Assembly: GCF_003265705.1 (NCBI RefSeq)
Contig: NW_020312902.1
Coordinates: 13,440,669 to 13,504,668, forward strand
Reading direction: 5' to 3'
DNA length: 64,000 nt
DNA from: Callorhinus ursinus
Taxonomy: Eukaryota; Chordata; Mammalia; Carnivora; Otariidae
Shown: positions 13,291-25,156 of the stretch, in pieces
Layout: each line of letters opens with the position of its first letter
How positions within the stretch are numbered: the first letter of the stretch is position 1
Notes under the pieces: generated by a model
Seen by the model: only the letters and a program-made list of their open reading frames with translations
Databases searched by the model: none
Told to the model about the DNA's origin: nothing
Position numbers and translations under genes: made by a program

Positions 13291-13624
13291 CACAGTTTTA
13301 TTCTATTTTTATTTTTATAATAATAATTTCTAATCATAATGTATTCATTATATTTACCTTTAAAACTACTTTTTAAAAGGCCAAAAATTAGAATTCCAAT
13401 TTTTTCCATGAGTGACCTGGAATCACACAAAGCAATATGGGATTTTCCATAAAATGGTATTACACAGAGATCATCATGGATAGTGGTGAATCCTTCCTAG
13501 GACAAGCAACATATTAGCTCACATGCTGTTTAAATAGTCCTGCATGGCTTCAACCCAACGTGCTCTATGCAACACTAAAATAGATTTTCCAAACACTAAA
13601 CATCTTTAGAAACATTTCTCCTTT

Positions 13625-13811
13625 AGGGTGCTTGGGTGGCTCAGTTGGTTTTAATCCTCTGACTCTTGATTTTGGCTTGGGTCATGATCCCAGGGTTGTG
13701 GCATCAAGCCCTGTGTCAAGCTCTGTGCTCAGCACAAAGTCTGCTTGTCCCTCTCCCCTCGCTCTCTCACTCACTCTCGCTCAAATAAATAAATAAAACC
13801 TTAAAAAAATT
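13625..13811 (+). mobile_element. CAN-SINE (SINEC), plus strand
   Basis: The head 'ggtgcttgggtggctcagtt' (13626 on) carries the A-box region, followed by 'gactcttgattttggct', 'gggtcatgatcccagggttg', a CT-rich body ('ctctcccctcgctctctcac') and the tail 'aaataaataaataaaacctt' with a short A run. The copy is moderately diverged, and a clean target-site duplication could not be fixed. Confidence 0.9.
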
Positions 13812-13993
13812 TCTTGTTTATACAGAGTTACATATATGAGAGTGTTCTCCACAGCCTGCCTCCTGATGCCCCCTGCCCCCCGCAAGGATGATATTCCTGA
13901 ACCTTTAGCAGAGAACAATCCAGATCCTCTCCCTTCCCTTCTTCCCCTATGTGTCATGGTCTCATATCTCATAACAACCACATATTCAGTGGC

Positions 13994-13994
<1 letters not shown>

Positions 13995-14042
<48 letters not shown>
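13995..14042. repeat. (AC)n microsatellite
   Basis: About 23 uninterrupted AC units. Repeat-derived open frames run across it on both strands and should be ignored. Confidence 0.98.
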
Positions 14043-14043
<1 letters not shown>

Positions 14044-14264
14044 GCCCTAAATGAATCATTGGAACAGATGGAAAATATGAAAGAAAATGCTCTTTTCCTT
14101 ATTGATCCAGTTATTAGTTCCCTAATTACATCAGCCTGCCAGGGAAAAGCATCTGATAGCTGAAGAACTAGAGGCAATTTAATCAATGTAATATTCCACA
14201 AGAGGAACAACAAGTTGTATGTGGAAAGCTTAAGTCCAAAGAATGATACGATTGCATTAGGAGG

Positions 14265-14736
14265 TTATTGCTTGAACTGTGTTCCCCCAAAAAGATATGT
14301 TGAAGTCCTAACCTCTAGCATCTCAGAATATGACCTTATTTGGAAATAAGGTCTTACTGCAGATGTAACCACGTTAAAATGGGGCCAGGGTGGGCTCTAA
14401 CCCAATATGACTGATACCCTCATAAGGATAAATTTGGACACACAGACAGGAACAGAGGGAAGACAATATGAAGACACATAGAGAGAAGGGCATGTGAAGA
14501 CAGAGGATTGAAGTGAGGTATCCACAAGCCAAGGGATGTCAAAGACTAATGACAAATCACCAGAAGCAAGGAAGATGCGAAGAAGGGCTCCCCTTTAAAT
14601 TCTAAAGGGAATGTGGCCCTGCCAACACCTTGATTTTGGACCTCTAGCCTCCAGAATTGTAGGACAATGAATTTCTATTGTTCTAAGTCACCTAATTTGA
14701 GGTACTCTGTTACAGTGTCCCATGTGAAACTAATAT
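14265..14736 (+). mobile_element. Solo LTR, ERVL-MaLR (MLT1-like), near full length
   Basis: It contains, in the expected order, 'tgcttgaactgtgttccccc', 'gatatgttgaagtcctaacc', 'atgaccttatttggaaataa', 'gcagatgtaaccacgtta', 'caatatgactgataccct', 'tttggacacacagacagg', 'catgtgaagacagaggattg', 'acaagccaagggatgtca', 'caccagaagcaaggaaga', 'cctgccaacaccttgatttt', 'agcctccagaattgta' and 'actaatata' at the end. No viral gene remains around it. A Tigger-type DNA transposon abuts its 3' end. Confidence 0.82.
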
Positions 14737-15078
14737 AATTGACCCTTGAACAACATGGGTTTGGACTGTGTGCATTCACTTATACACAGATTCTTTTTTT
14801 GATAAATGTAGTCCAGTGCTGTCAATGTATTTTCTCTTCCTTATGGTATTCTTAATAACATTTTCTTTTCTCTAGATTGCTTTATTGTAAGAATACAGTA
14901 TCTAATACATGTCACATATAAAGTATGTGTTCATTGACTGCTTATGTCATCAGTAAGGTTTCCAGTCTACAATAGGCTATTAGTAGTTAAGCTTTTAAGG
15001 AGTCAAAAGTTATACATGGATTTTCAACTGCACAGGGGATCAGTGTCCCTAACCCTTGTGTTGCTCAAGGGTCAACTG
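14737..15078 (+). mobile_element. Tigger-type (TcMar/pogo) non-autonomous DNA transposon
   Basis: Terminal inverted repeats are visible: left 'ttgacccttgaacaacatgg' and right 'gtgttgctcaagggtcaactg', which are near-perfect reverse complements. A TA dinucleotide flanks each side, as expected for mariner-class insertion. The interior has 'tttattgtaagaatacagta', 'tattagtagttaagctttt' and 'gtcaaaagttatacatgga', which I recognise from a common MER/Tigger MITE. There is no transposase frame. Confidence 0.85.
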
Positions 15079-15119
15079 TACAGACATCTTACACCTACCA
15101 CCAAGAGTAATAATGACAG

Positions 15120-15314
15120 GGGTGCCTAGGTGGCTCAGTCGTTAAGCATCTGCCTTCAGCTCAGGTCATGATCCCAGGGTCCTGGGATCGAGCCCCACGG
15201 TTGGGTTCCCTGTTCCATAGGAAGCCTGCTTCTCCCTCTCCCATTCCCCATGCTTGTGTTCCCTCTCTCACTGTGTCTGTCTCTGTCAAATAAATAAATA
15301 AAATCTTTAAAAAA
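15120..15314 (+). mobile_element. CAN-SINE with 17-bp target duplication (young-looking)
   Basis: The head 'ggtgcctaggtggctcagtc' is followed by 'taagcatctgccttcagctc', 'aggtcatgatcccagggtcc' and 'tgggatcgagcccca', then a CT-rich body and the tail 'aaataaataaataaaatctt' plus A7. The target duplication 'aagagtaataatgacag' (15103-15119) recurs with one change at 15315-15331. The 'ctgccttc...cctgggatcgagcccc' head is the caniform-type SINEC, one basis for the organism call. This is among the least diverged copies here. Confidence 0.95.
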
Positions 15315-15331
15315 AAGAGTAATAGTGACAG

Positions 15332-16314
15332 ATCTTGCTACATTTCTCTGTTTTTTTTTTGTGGGGGGGGGTTGTTTTGCTTTGTTTTTTTGCTTTTTAT
15401 TTCTACTCCTAGACATTTAGTTGTAAGACCAGAAGTCTGGTGTATGACCAGATTGTTGAATCTGTGATTAAAAGCCAAAATCTCATTTCCCTATATTTTT
15501 CTCTCCAATAATTTTCACCACACCCCTAAGGATAGTATTTTCTAAGAATAAATATGAATTAATAATGACCATATGGCGGTAACCAGACATACTCGGAAGA
15601 GGCAACAAACTATGCATTTTATGGGGGCTTTTGGTGATTCAGCCAGATTCCCTAGAGCCAGCATATCGTCCATAAAGAGGGAAGAATGGTTTGGAACACA
15701 TTTATATAAAAGCTCTCCTCTGTAGCAAATTCAAACTTAATGTACAGCTGTCCTGATTGTTTTTTTCTCAAAGCCTATAGAATTTCGGTAGCATTCTGCT
15801 GAATCGTGGTCATGATGGTCTTTGTCTTTCAAATAAAATGAGGCTGGTTTGATAAAAATAAGGTTTCTGCACTTATTTCCTTGGTAGCAACAGAGGGATG
15901 GTAGGGCTTGGCTGGGCTATGAAGGACTAAAGGGAGAATCCCCTGGATTGTGGTAGTATTTATGGTAGGCAGGAGAGAAACCAGGGTCACACAGTAGCAA
16001 AGAGTCCTTTCCAATATGTGCCTCTGGCTCCTTCCTCAGATGTTCTCCAAAACACCCCTCCCCTGATAACTGGTGGGGACAACCCCATCCAATGTCCCTC
16101 TAAGCTCTGGGTACAGATAAGAGCTTCTGTCCTCAGCAGCCTTTTTCCTTTGCCCTTGACAGATATAAGGCATCTCTGCCATAAATATACTTATTTTTTA
16201 AATAGGTACTCAGGCTAGTATGTGATTCTTTTGTAGAAGGCAACATTTTTCTTCTCTTCTTGAAGATTTCTAACCATAGAGGTTGTCTTTTTCTCAAATG
16301 GCTTACATCAGTCA
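15332..16314. other. Unassigned unique sequence
   Basis: A T-rich/G9 low-complexity patch sits at 15348-15390. The stretch 15540-15830 has no repeat signature and contains a CArG-like 'ccatatggcgg' and a 'tttatataaaagctct' TATA-like box, but nothing downstream supports a gene. Otherwise I see nothing. Confidence 0.35.
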
Positions 16315-16445
16315 TTCCTTTGTTTAACACGTATTTATCAAATGTCTATTAACAACCAAGCACTGTGCTACAGGTTTAGGATACATCAATGAATCAGACA
16401 AAAGTCTCTGCCCACAGGGATCTTACTTTCCAGTGGAGATCAGGA
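16315..16445 (-). mobile_element. L2 LINE 3' fragment, antisense
   Basis: 'gtttaacacgtatttatcaa', 'aagcactgtgctacagg', 'gatacatcaatgaatcagac' and 'tctctgcccacagggatctt' followed by 'ccagtggagat' is the ordered antisense of the L2 terminal region. It is diverged and non-coding. Confidence 0.6.
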
Positions 16446-17120
16446 ACTCAAATGCCCTCAAGTCTCTGGTGTGAATGTGCGAGGGAGGTGTAAGAAAAAT
16501 GGTACCATTTTTGTATTCTTTAGACACATGATCATTTTGCTAGCACTTCACACATGAAGAAAATTTCTTTACTTACTCAAGAAGATGATTTTCCCCATTT
16601 TTATTGAAACGCTTGCCACTTTAGGGCTATCTTTTGTTTTCTTGCTTTTAATAGAGACACAAGCTCAAAAAACATGTTTTCCTCTCAACTCTAAGGAAAA
16701 CAGGTGCAAGTGTGATAAACTATCTGGCAGATGACATTTCCCCACAACACTGGGGAGAAACAGGGAATCCAGAAAGCTCATGCTCTATCTAAAAATGGGC
16801 TTAGCTGTTCCTTAGCTGGACAAAGAGAGCTAATCTAGTGTGATCAGGCCTTGAAATTTTTCAAGGGGACTGAAAGTTGAGATTTCTATGAGAAGTCTCT
16901 GTATTTTTCAGTTTTGGCAAAAAATTAAACATTTAAAATGTACTTCAGGGTAAATAAGATGTCTTGATCCAGCAGGCCAGGGCTTGCCTGAGGACCACCC
17001 ATTTGTGACATGAATCTTAGCATAGTAGACGTATGAATGTCTGAAGGAGAGAGTGTGACTATTTGACCTTGAAGTAGGGTTACCAGATTTAGCAAATAAA
17101 ACATAGAATGCCCAGGTAAT

Positions 17121-17681
17121 TTTTTTTTAATTTTTTTTATTGTTATGTTAATCACCATATATTACATCATTAGTTTTTGATGCAGTGTTCCATGATTCAT
17201 TGTTTGTTCATAACACCCAGTGCACCATGCAAAACGTGCCCTCCTCAATACCCATCACCAGGCTAACCCATCCCCCCACCCCCCTACCCTCTAGAACCCT
17301 CAGTTTTTCAGAGTCCATCATCTCTCATGGTTCGTCTCCCCCTCTGACATACTCCCCTTTTCTTCCTCTCCTGTTATCTTCTTCTTTTCCTTTTTTCTTA
17401 AAATATGTTGCGTTATTTGTTTCAGAAGTACAGATCTGTGATTCAACAGTCTTGCACAATTCACAGCGCTCACCGTAGCACATACCCTCCCCAATGTCTA
17501 TCACCCAGCCATCCCATCCCTCCCACCCCCAACCACTCCAGTAACACTCAGTTTGTTTCCTGAGATTAAGAATTCCTCATATCAGTGAGGTCATGTGATA
17601 CATGTCTTTCTCTGATTGACTTATTTCACTCAGCATAACACCCTCCAGTTCCATCCACGTCGTTGCAAATGGCAAGATCTC
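17121..17681 (-). mobile_element. 5'-truncated L1 with 18-bp target duplication, minus strand
   Basis: The T-rich left edge is the poly(A) tail complement, followed by the complement of the shared L1 3' end ('atcatcattagt'-type tail), the 3' UTR with its polypyrimidine (complement A/G-rich) section, and a short ORF2 C-terminal remnant ('ctccagttccatccacgtc'). The perfect 18-base target duplication 'agaatgcccaggtaattt' occurs at 17105-17122 and 17682-17699, sharing its last two T's with the tail. On the L1 strand the target begins 'aaatt', consistent with the L1 endonuclease preference for TT/AA sites. It is inactive. Confidence 0.95.
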
Positions 17682-17999
17682 AGAATGCCCAGGTAATTTG
17701 AGTTCAAATGAAAAATAACTAATTTTTTGTGTAAGTATATGTCCCATGCAACAATAGGGATCTGCTTGTGTTTTTTAAAACACTGTTATTTACCTAAAAT
17801 TCGAAGTTAGCTGTGTTTTATCCACGTGTCCTGCATTTTATCTGGAAACCCTCCCTTGAAGTCTCCTCCATTCCATTTCTAAGCATCTGGATCATAAGAT
17901 ACATTCCCTTACGCTATGCGTCTCTATTTTTTGACATTGGATGTCCCAAAGTAAAGAATTGTAAATACTCCCTGTAGTCTATTAACTCACATCATTTTA

Positions 18000-18260
18000 C
18001 TCAACTTATTTAGTATTCCTTAAGCACCTAGCATGTGCTAGGCTCAGTGCCAGGTGTGATGATCCAAAGATGAATAACACCAGGTTTCCTGACCTCCAGA
18101 AACTCAGAACTCCGGTGGGAAGACAGACATGTCAACAGATAAGTGCCACACAACACAACAAGGCCCATGCCCACAGAGGTGGACAACAGCGAGGGAAACA
18201 CATGGAAGGGGTGGTCAGTGCTGTTGGGTCAGTCACTGAGCCATGGGCTGAGTCATAATG
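18000..18260 (-). mobile_element. L2 LINE 3' fragment, antisense
   Basis: 'tccttaagcacctagcatgt', 'gctaggctcagtgccagg', 'gatgaataacaccagg', 'cctgacctccagaaactcag' and 'ggtgggaagacagacatgtc' follow the antisense L2 order. Its right edge is uncertain. Any open frame through it is incidental. Confidence 0.55.
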
Positions 18261-19374
18261 AATGAGTAGGAGCTGTCCTGAATGATAAGTTCCCCCCAAA
18301 CATTGCAGCTAACAAAGGTGAAAAATTCTGGTCATTAGGAAAGATGTTGGAAATAAAACAGAAACATTATCTCATCATCCTCCAAAAGTATCATTTGCTT
18401 GGCCCTGGATCCGTGCACATTGGTCTAAGTGCCACAACAAAAAGGAGAAAGAACACAGAAGGAAAAGGAGCCAAACAAGGTCATCTAAAGGGTTGAAGAG
18501 GAAGAGGAGGAAATAAGTGCATCAGAGTGTGGGGTGCAGGTAAAATGAAGACTTCAAGATGAGCAGCAAGAGTGAGGTCTGTAAGATCGGGGAGTGGAGG
18601 CAGATATACACTCATTCCTCAAATTTGGAAACACCCTCCCTCAAAACCTAAAAGAGGCAAGATTAAACACTGAACATGAAGAACTACTTCTAAAAGTGAG
18701 TTCATAAAATTCACTACTGTAGGAAGGTGGTGAGAAAGGCACAGGATATCCTATAAACAGCATCAAATACAAATTAAGACTCCATGCTTCTCAAAGTTGT
18801 TCGTCAAAACATCTCCCACAGCCAGAGAATACAGCATCCCACCAGGAATCTGGGAGTTTGGCCTTAAGCAGTCTGATAAAAGGACAAAGATCTTCAACTC
18901 TCTTAACTCTTACTTTGAACTTCCATGGATGTTTTGTTAGTTTATGCTACCACATATCTGTGCTTAGAATACAAGATAAATTTTTTCACAAATCTTCAGG
19001 TGAAGTGGACCCTCTAGAAAGACACTCTATACCTATTATACTTACTCCCTTTTACCACTGACCCCCAGGGGTGCATTATTAAGCCAAATGTGAAGAAGGG
19101 ATACCAAGAATGTCTGGTGCATATGTATGACTCCTCAGATTTATCCTCCTAAGTAGGACTCCAATGCCAGAGGCCATGTGTACATTTGAATAACCAAAGC
19201 CTTCTATATTTCCCAAGTCAGCATCCTACTCTCTGATGGAAGTGCTACCAACTTAAAGGTCCATTTGAGAACACAAAGCACAGATCATGCTCACCCCCTT
19301 TCTCCCAGTGCCCCCCACCCCTCAGTATAGAGTGTTTTCCTCCACTGGGCATGCAGAAACTAGCTCATAATGAG
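18261..19374. other. Unassigned sequence
   Basis: No repeat family, exon or RNA gene was recognised. A-rich stretches near 18300-18360 and 18420-18510 may be old LINE remains, but I cannot name them. Confidence 0.3.
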
Positions 19375-20100
19375 ACTGATGTCTACACTGTCAAAGAAGC
19401 GACACCATGCTCATATTCCCCCTGCCTATTTCTCCAGGATTCTCTTCTCCCCCTTATTTTCCAAGTTCCAGCCACACTGGTTTTCATTTGACTTCTTAAA
19501 CATGTTGTGGGCTCTCCAGTCTCAGGGCTTTTGCACATGCTGTCCCCTCTACCTAAAATGCTCTCTTCCCACTCTGCATTTCTCTCTCTTTCCATTCATG
19601 TACTGAGCTGCTATTCACACGTCAGGTATCAGCAGAAATAACACTTACTAAAGGAAGCCCTCTTTGGTTACCTCCTGCCCATGTCCCTCCTGCCCCCATG
19701 GCCCTCTAGTCTCTTATTTCATAACATTCATCAAAATATGAAACTACAGGGAAGCCTGGGCCACTCAGTCAGTTGAGCGTCCGACTCTTGGTTTTGGCTC
19801 AGGTCATGATCTCAGGGTCATGAGACTGAACCGCATGTCAGGCTCTGGGCTCAGTGTAGAGTTGGCTTGTCCCTTTCTGTCCCCCTCTACCCTCCCCAAA
19901 CTCAAATAAATAATAAATAAAATATTTTTAAAAATACTAAAAAATATATGGAATTACATATTCATGTAATTATATGACTGATGTCTGTCTTCCTTTGTAG
20001 GTAGTGGGGATTGCTACCTTAATAATTCCAAGTGTTTAACACCATGCCAAGTACAAGAGGATAGATGCTCACATAAATATTCACTGAATTAATACATAAA
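19375..20100 (+). mobile_element. L2 LINE 3' end, split by a SINE
   Basis: The left part (19375-19748) has the sense L2 series 'cagggcttttgcacatgctg', 'tctacctaaaatgctctc', 'ggaagccctctttggttacc' and 'tcataacattcatc'. After the SINE the series resumes with 'gatgtctgtcttcctttgt', 'accatgccaagtacaagagg' and 'ctcacataaatattcactga', the L2 3' terminus. Together the two parts form one L2 copy into which the SINE at 19749-19942 was inserted. It is old and non-coding. Confidence 0.62.
19749..19942 (+). mobile_element. CAN-SINE inserted into an L2
   Basis: The head is 'ggaagcctgggccactcagt' (the usual 'gggtggctcag' changed), followed by 'gagcgtccgactcttggttt', 'caggtcatgatctcagggtc', a CT-rich body and an 'aaataaataataaataaaat' tail. 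The flanks share a loose duplication 'aaaatatgaaactaca' / 'aaaatatatggaattaca'. The 'gtccgactcttggttttggctc' version is older than the copy at 15120. Confidence 0.9.
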
Positions 20101-20639
20101 TATTCCTTTCCAAGTCTTTTAAAGTTCTATTCTTTCCATCCCAAAGCCCCATAATTTGTCTAAAGTCTACCCTTCTTTCCATATTAATTCAAACTGTCTC
20201 CCTTCCATGATGCCATCTGTGGCCATAGTTGGCCAAAAGAGGCAAGATCACAATGGAAAAACTGAAAAACTACTTTTAAAAGCAAATTCATACAACTCAT
20301 TACTGTAAGATTCTGGGGAAAAAGGAAGAACACCCTATAAACAGTATTTCTTTTCTCATATTTAACACCCAGTGTCCAACCAGATTCTAATAACAGTTTT
20401 CTCTTTTAAGTTCTAGAACTGTTTTTATTTAATTCCATCAAACAGTGATCTAGTCACGCATTCACTTATGCATCAAAACTTCAGGTGATCGCTTCAAATT
20501 GATCATTGATTAGAGGTTCTGGATGACAGGAATCCCCTCTGAAATTTTGATCTGCCGTCCCCCACTTCAAAGAAACTGCCTCTGGGCTGCTTAACAACAC
20601 AGAATCAGAGAATAGTAAACTTTTGTAGCTGAGACTGAA

Positions 20640-20790
20640 TCATCTGGACAAGTATTTTTACACACGGGGAAGTGACATCTCAGAGAACCTCGGTGTCCTG
20701 CCTGTGATCCCACACCTCCTCATCTGTGAAGCTAGGATTCAAACCCAGGGTCCTGACTCCCATCTCAATGCTCTTTTTACTGCATGTGCA
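20640..20790 (-). mobile_element. MIR SINE, antisense
   Basis: 'cacacggggaagtgacatct', 'cagagaacctcggtgtcctg', 'agctaggattcaaacccag' and 'ggtcctgactcccatctcaa' match the antisense MIR arrangement (the 'gaggctcagagagg...cagagccgggattcgaaccc' signature). It is ancient and diverged. Confidence 0.55.
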
Positions 20791-22389
20791 ATTTTTTTTA
20801 AAATTAATGGCATAACTTTAAAAGAGAAACAAATTAATATTACCTTACCGGAACAATCGCTCACTTGAGTATGCCATGCATGAATGACACTGTACCTTGA
20901 ATCTATCTACCATTTTTATTTACAAGTCATTCTCACAATTCACTTTATCCTCTTTTATACTGAAGAGTATTTTCTGAGCCAACAGTCATATAAAACAATC
21001 TTATAAATAATTTACATAGTATTTACCCAAATCCATTCTTTTGTCTCCACAAGCCTATTCTCTTGACCATTTTCCTTTGCAATCAGATTCTATTCATTTT
21101 CATACATTACGATTCAGAAACATCTCATATTAAGCAGTGCCCTTTGAACACAGATGCTGATATTACTCTGTGAGCTGACTTTTTTGTTTGGACTCACATC
21201 CCTCCACCCTAACCTGTGTTTTCTCTCTCCTTAATGATTTTGGTTTCACACCACATCTTATTATTAAATCCACTTTCCTGGCCTTTTCACTGCATCCAAT
21301 TTGTCCTTAACTCCTTTCCAAATTCAGATTTGATTTTCCTTCCTAAAACCCTGAATCCAAAAGAGGCATGAAGAACTTAAATCTCTTAGTTTTAGGTCAT
21401 TTATTTAATTTAAATTACCTTCTCTAAGTTAACAATAATACCTGCCTTCAGTTGGGAAGAAATGAATACTTCACTTTCCCTAACATATGAAACACCATTT
21501 AAAACATATCTCCAGGTAGACATTTCAACATGCACATGATTTTAGTATTAATATATAGCCAGAAATTTTTAAAGTTCATTCAAACTCAAGATATTAAAGG
21601 TTTAGGTCCCTTAAGATATAGGATTTTTGATTCCTCATCCAAGAACAGTAATCCTAGGAATAGAACCCAACAGAATATTACTACTCATGTTCCCTAAACA
21701 TTTGTAAAAGCTGCCAGTCAAATGTGGTGAGAAAGACCCAGGATTCTGTGTGGCAGGCTTTGTTGGATTCATTCAGCCTCCCTATATCTATCGTCTTTAT
21801 AAAGCAACTCTCAGCCCTTCCCCTCAAGAGCTAGAATTTATTTCCTCACCTTTGAATCAAGGCTGTCCTTGTTCCTTCTCTTGGCATCAGAATGCCGTGG
21901 AAGTGGCAGTGTCCCAGTTTTGAGGGTGGTCTCTAAGAAACCATGAATATTTCCAATCTTTCAGAGTGCTGTCATTCCCCAAGTGACATTAGCCTGATGG
22001 GGGTTGAAAGATCACACAGAGAGAATCTAGGTATCCTACTGGAGGTCATCTCAAATCACCACTCAGCCATGTGACCTCTAAACATTAAGAGAGAGTGAGC
22101 CAACATCAGTATAGTTCCATACTCAACCATAGATGACCACAGACACTTGAATGGATCTAGCCAAGACAAAACCACCCACTAACCCACAGAGTTGTGATCA
22201 ATAATGAATGTTTACTGTTTTTAAGCCTGAAAGCTAGGGAGAGTTGGTTACACAGCATTAGCTAGCTGATACACAGAGCAAGATTCAAGTTGTAGCTCTA
22301 TCAATGACCTCACAGGACTGTTTTAAATTCCCCAAGCTCAGTCTTCTTATATAAGTATGAGGAAGGGCTTCTCTCTCTTATATAAGTAT
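20791..22389. other. Unassigned sequence
   Basis: No named repeat, exon or RNA gene. A small tandem of 'cttatataagtat(g/a)aggaagggct' is present at about 22347-22399 (two copies, roughly 29 bases apart). Confidence 0.35.
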
Positions 22390-22394
22390 AAGGA

Positions 22395-22573
22395 AGGGCT
22401 CTCAAATTTCAAAGGCACCCAGATATCTTGTTTAAAAATGCATTATCCAAGCACCCCTCCAGAAATTCTAGAATCAGGAGGTCAAGAGGGGAGCCTGAAA
22501 TCTGCATTTCAACAAGTAACGGATGACTCTAATGTACATGCTAAGAAGCCACACATTAAGAAACACTGCTCCA
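22395..22573 (+). mobile_element. MER20/MER5-type hAT fossil, hit by an L1 at its 3' end
   Basis: 'tctcaaatttcaaaggcacc', 'aatgcattatccaagcac', 'agaattctag'-like middle, 'gcctgaaatctgcatttcaa' followed by 'caagtaac' and the end 'cacattaagaaacactg' are in the order of MER20/MER5 elements, whose right terminus is 'gaaacactg'. The L1 at 22574-25757 entered directly after that terminus, so the right target repeat contains a piece of it. Confidence 0.55.
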
Positions 22574-22579
22574 AACAAA

Positions 22580-25113
22580 AAGAAAAGAGAAATGACCCAA
22601 ATCAACAAAATCGTGAATGAAAGAGGAGAGATCACAACCAACATCAAAGAAACACAAACAATTATAAGAACATATTATGAGCAACTATATGCCAGCAAAT
22701 TAGATAACCTGGAAGAAATGGATGCATTCCTAGAGATGTATCAACTACCAAAATTGAGCCAGGAAGAAATAGAAAACCTGAACAGACCTATAACCACTAA
22801 GGAAATTAAAGCAGTCATCAAAAATCTCCCAACAAACAAAAGCCCAGAGCCAGATGGCTTCCCAGGGGAATTCTACCAAACATTTAAAGAAGAATTAACA
22901 CCTATTCTCCTGAAACTGTTCCAAAAAATAGAAATGGAAGGAAAACTTGCAAACTCGTCTTATGAGGCCACCATTACCTTGATCCCCAAACCAGACAAAG
23001 ACCCCATCAAAAAGGAGAATTACAGACCAATATCCTTGATGAACATGGATACAAAAATTCTCACCCAAATACTAGCCAATAGGATCCAACAGTACATTAA
23101 AAGGATTATTCACCATGACCAAGTGGGATTTATGCCTGGGCTGCAAAGTTAGTTCAACATCTGCAAATCAATCAATGTGATACGATACATTAACAAAAGA
23201 ACAAGAATCATATGATCCTCTCAATAGATGCAGAAAAAGCATTTGACAAAGTACAGCATCTTTCTTGATCAAAACTCTTCAGAGTATAGGGATAGAGGGT
23301 ACATACCTCAATATCATAAAAGCCATCTATGAAAAACCTACAGCGAATATCATTCTCAATGGGGAAAAGCTGAGAGCTTTCCCCCTAAGGTCAGGAATGT
23401 GGCAGGGATGTCCACTCTCACCACTGCTATTCAACCTAGTATTAGAAGTCCTAGCCACAGCAATCAGACAACAAAAAGAAATCAAAGGCATCCAAATCGG
23501 CAAAGAGGAAGTCAAACTCTCACTCTTTGCAGATGATATGATACTTTATGTGGAAAACCCAAAACACTCCACCCCAAAACTGCTAGAACTCCTACAGGAA
23601 TTCAGTAAAGTGGCAGGATATAAAATCAATGCACAGAAATCAGTGGCATTCCTATACACCAACAACAAGACAGAAGAGAGACAAATCAAGGAGTCGATCC
23701 CATTTACAATTGCACCCAAAACCATAAGATACCTAGGAATAAATCTAACAAAAGAGGCAAAGGATCTGTACTCAGAGAACTATAAAATACTCATGAAAGA
23801 AACTGAGGAAGACACAAAGAAATGGAAAAATGTTCCATGCTCATGGATTAGAAGAACAAACATTGTGAAGATGTCAGTGCTACCTAGAGCAATCTACACA
23901 TTCAATGCAATCCCCATCAAAATACCATCCACTTTTCTCAAAGAAATGGAACAAATAATCCTAAAATTCGTATAGAACCAGAAAAGACCCCGAATAGCCA
24001 GAGGAATCTTGAAAAAGAAAAGCAAAGCTGGCGGCATCATAATTCCGGACTTCCAGCTCTATTACAAAGCTGTCATCATCAAGACAGTATGGTACTGGCA
24101 CAAAAACAGACACATAAGATCAATGGAACAGAATAGAGAGCCCAGAAATGGATCCTCAACTCTATGGTCAACTAATCCTTGACAAAGCAGGAAAGAATGT
24201 CCAATGGAAAAAAGACAGCCTCTTCAACAAATGGTGTTGGGAAAACTGGACAGCAACATGCAGAAGAATGAAACTGGACCATTTCCTTACATCACACACA
24301 AAAATAGACTCCAAATGGTTGAAAGACCTAAACGTGAGACAGGAGTCCATCCAAATCCTAAAGGAGAACACAGGCAGCAACCCCTTCAACCTCAGCCACA
24401 GCAACTTCTTCCTAGAAACATCGCCAAAGGCAAGGGAAGCAAGGGCAAAGATGAACTATTGGGATTTCATCAAGATAAAAAGCTCTTGCACAGCAAAAGA
24501 AACAGCCCACAAAACCAAAAGACAACCGACAGAATGGGAGAAGATATTTGCAAATGACATATCAGACAAAGGGCTAGTATCCAAAATCTATAAAGAACTT
24601 ATCAAACTCAATGCCCAAAGAACAAATAATCCAATCAAGAAATGGGCAGAAGACATGAACAGACATTTTTCCAAAGAAGACATCCAAATGGCCAACAGAC
24701 ACACGAAAAAGTGCTCAACATTGCTCGGCATCAGGGAAATCCAAATCAAAACCTCAATGAGATACCACCTCACACTAGTCAGAATGGCTAAAATTAACAA
24801 GTCAGAAAACGACAGATGTTGGCGGGGATGTGGAGAAAGGGGAACCCTCCTACACTGTTGGTGGGAAGGCAAGCTGGTGCAACCCCTCTGGAAAACAGTA
24901 TGGAGGTCCCTCAAACAGTTGAAAATAGAGCTACCATACGATCCAGCAATTGCACTACTGAGTATTTACCACAAAGATACAAATGTAGGGATCTGAAGGG
25001 GTACGTGGACCCCAGTGTTTATAACAGCAATGTCCACAATAGCCAAACTGTGGAAAGAGCCAAGGTGTCCATTTACAGATGAATGGATGAAGAAGAAGTG
25101 GTGTGTGTGTGTG

Positions 25114-25156
<43 letters not shown>

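Noticed and set aside
15120..15190. tRNA gene-like A and B box sequence
   Set aside because: It is the tRNA-derived head of a CAN-SINE with tail and target duplication, not a functional tRNA gene. The same applies to the other nine copies.
15540..15830. TATA-like 'tttatataaaagctct' considered as a promoter
   Set aside because: No CpG enrichment, no initiator or first exon with a splice donor downstream, and AT-rich matches to TATA are common.
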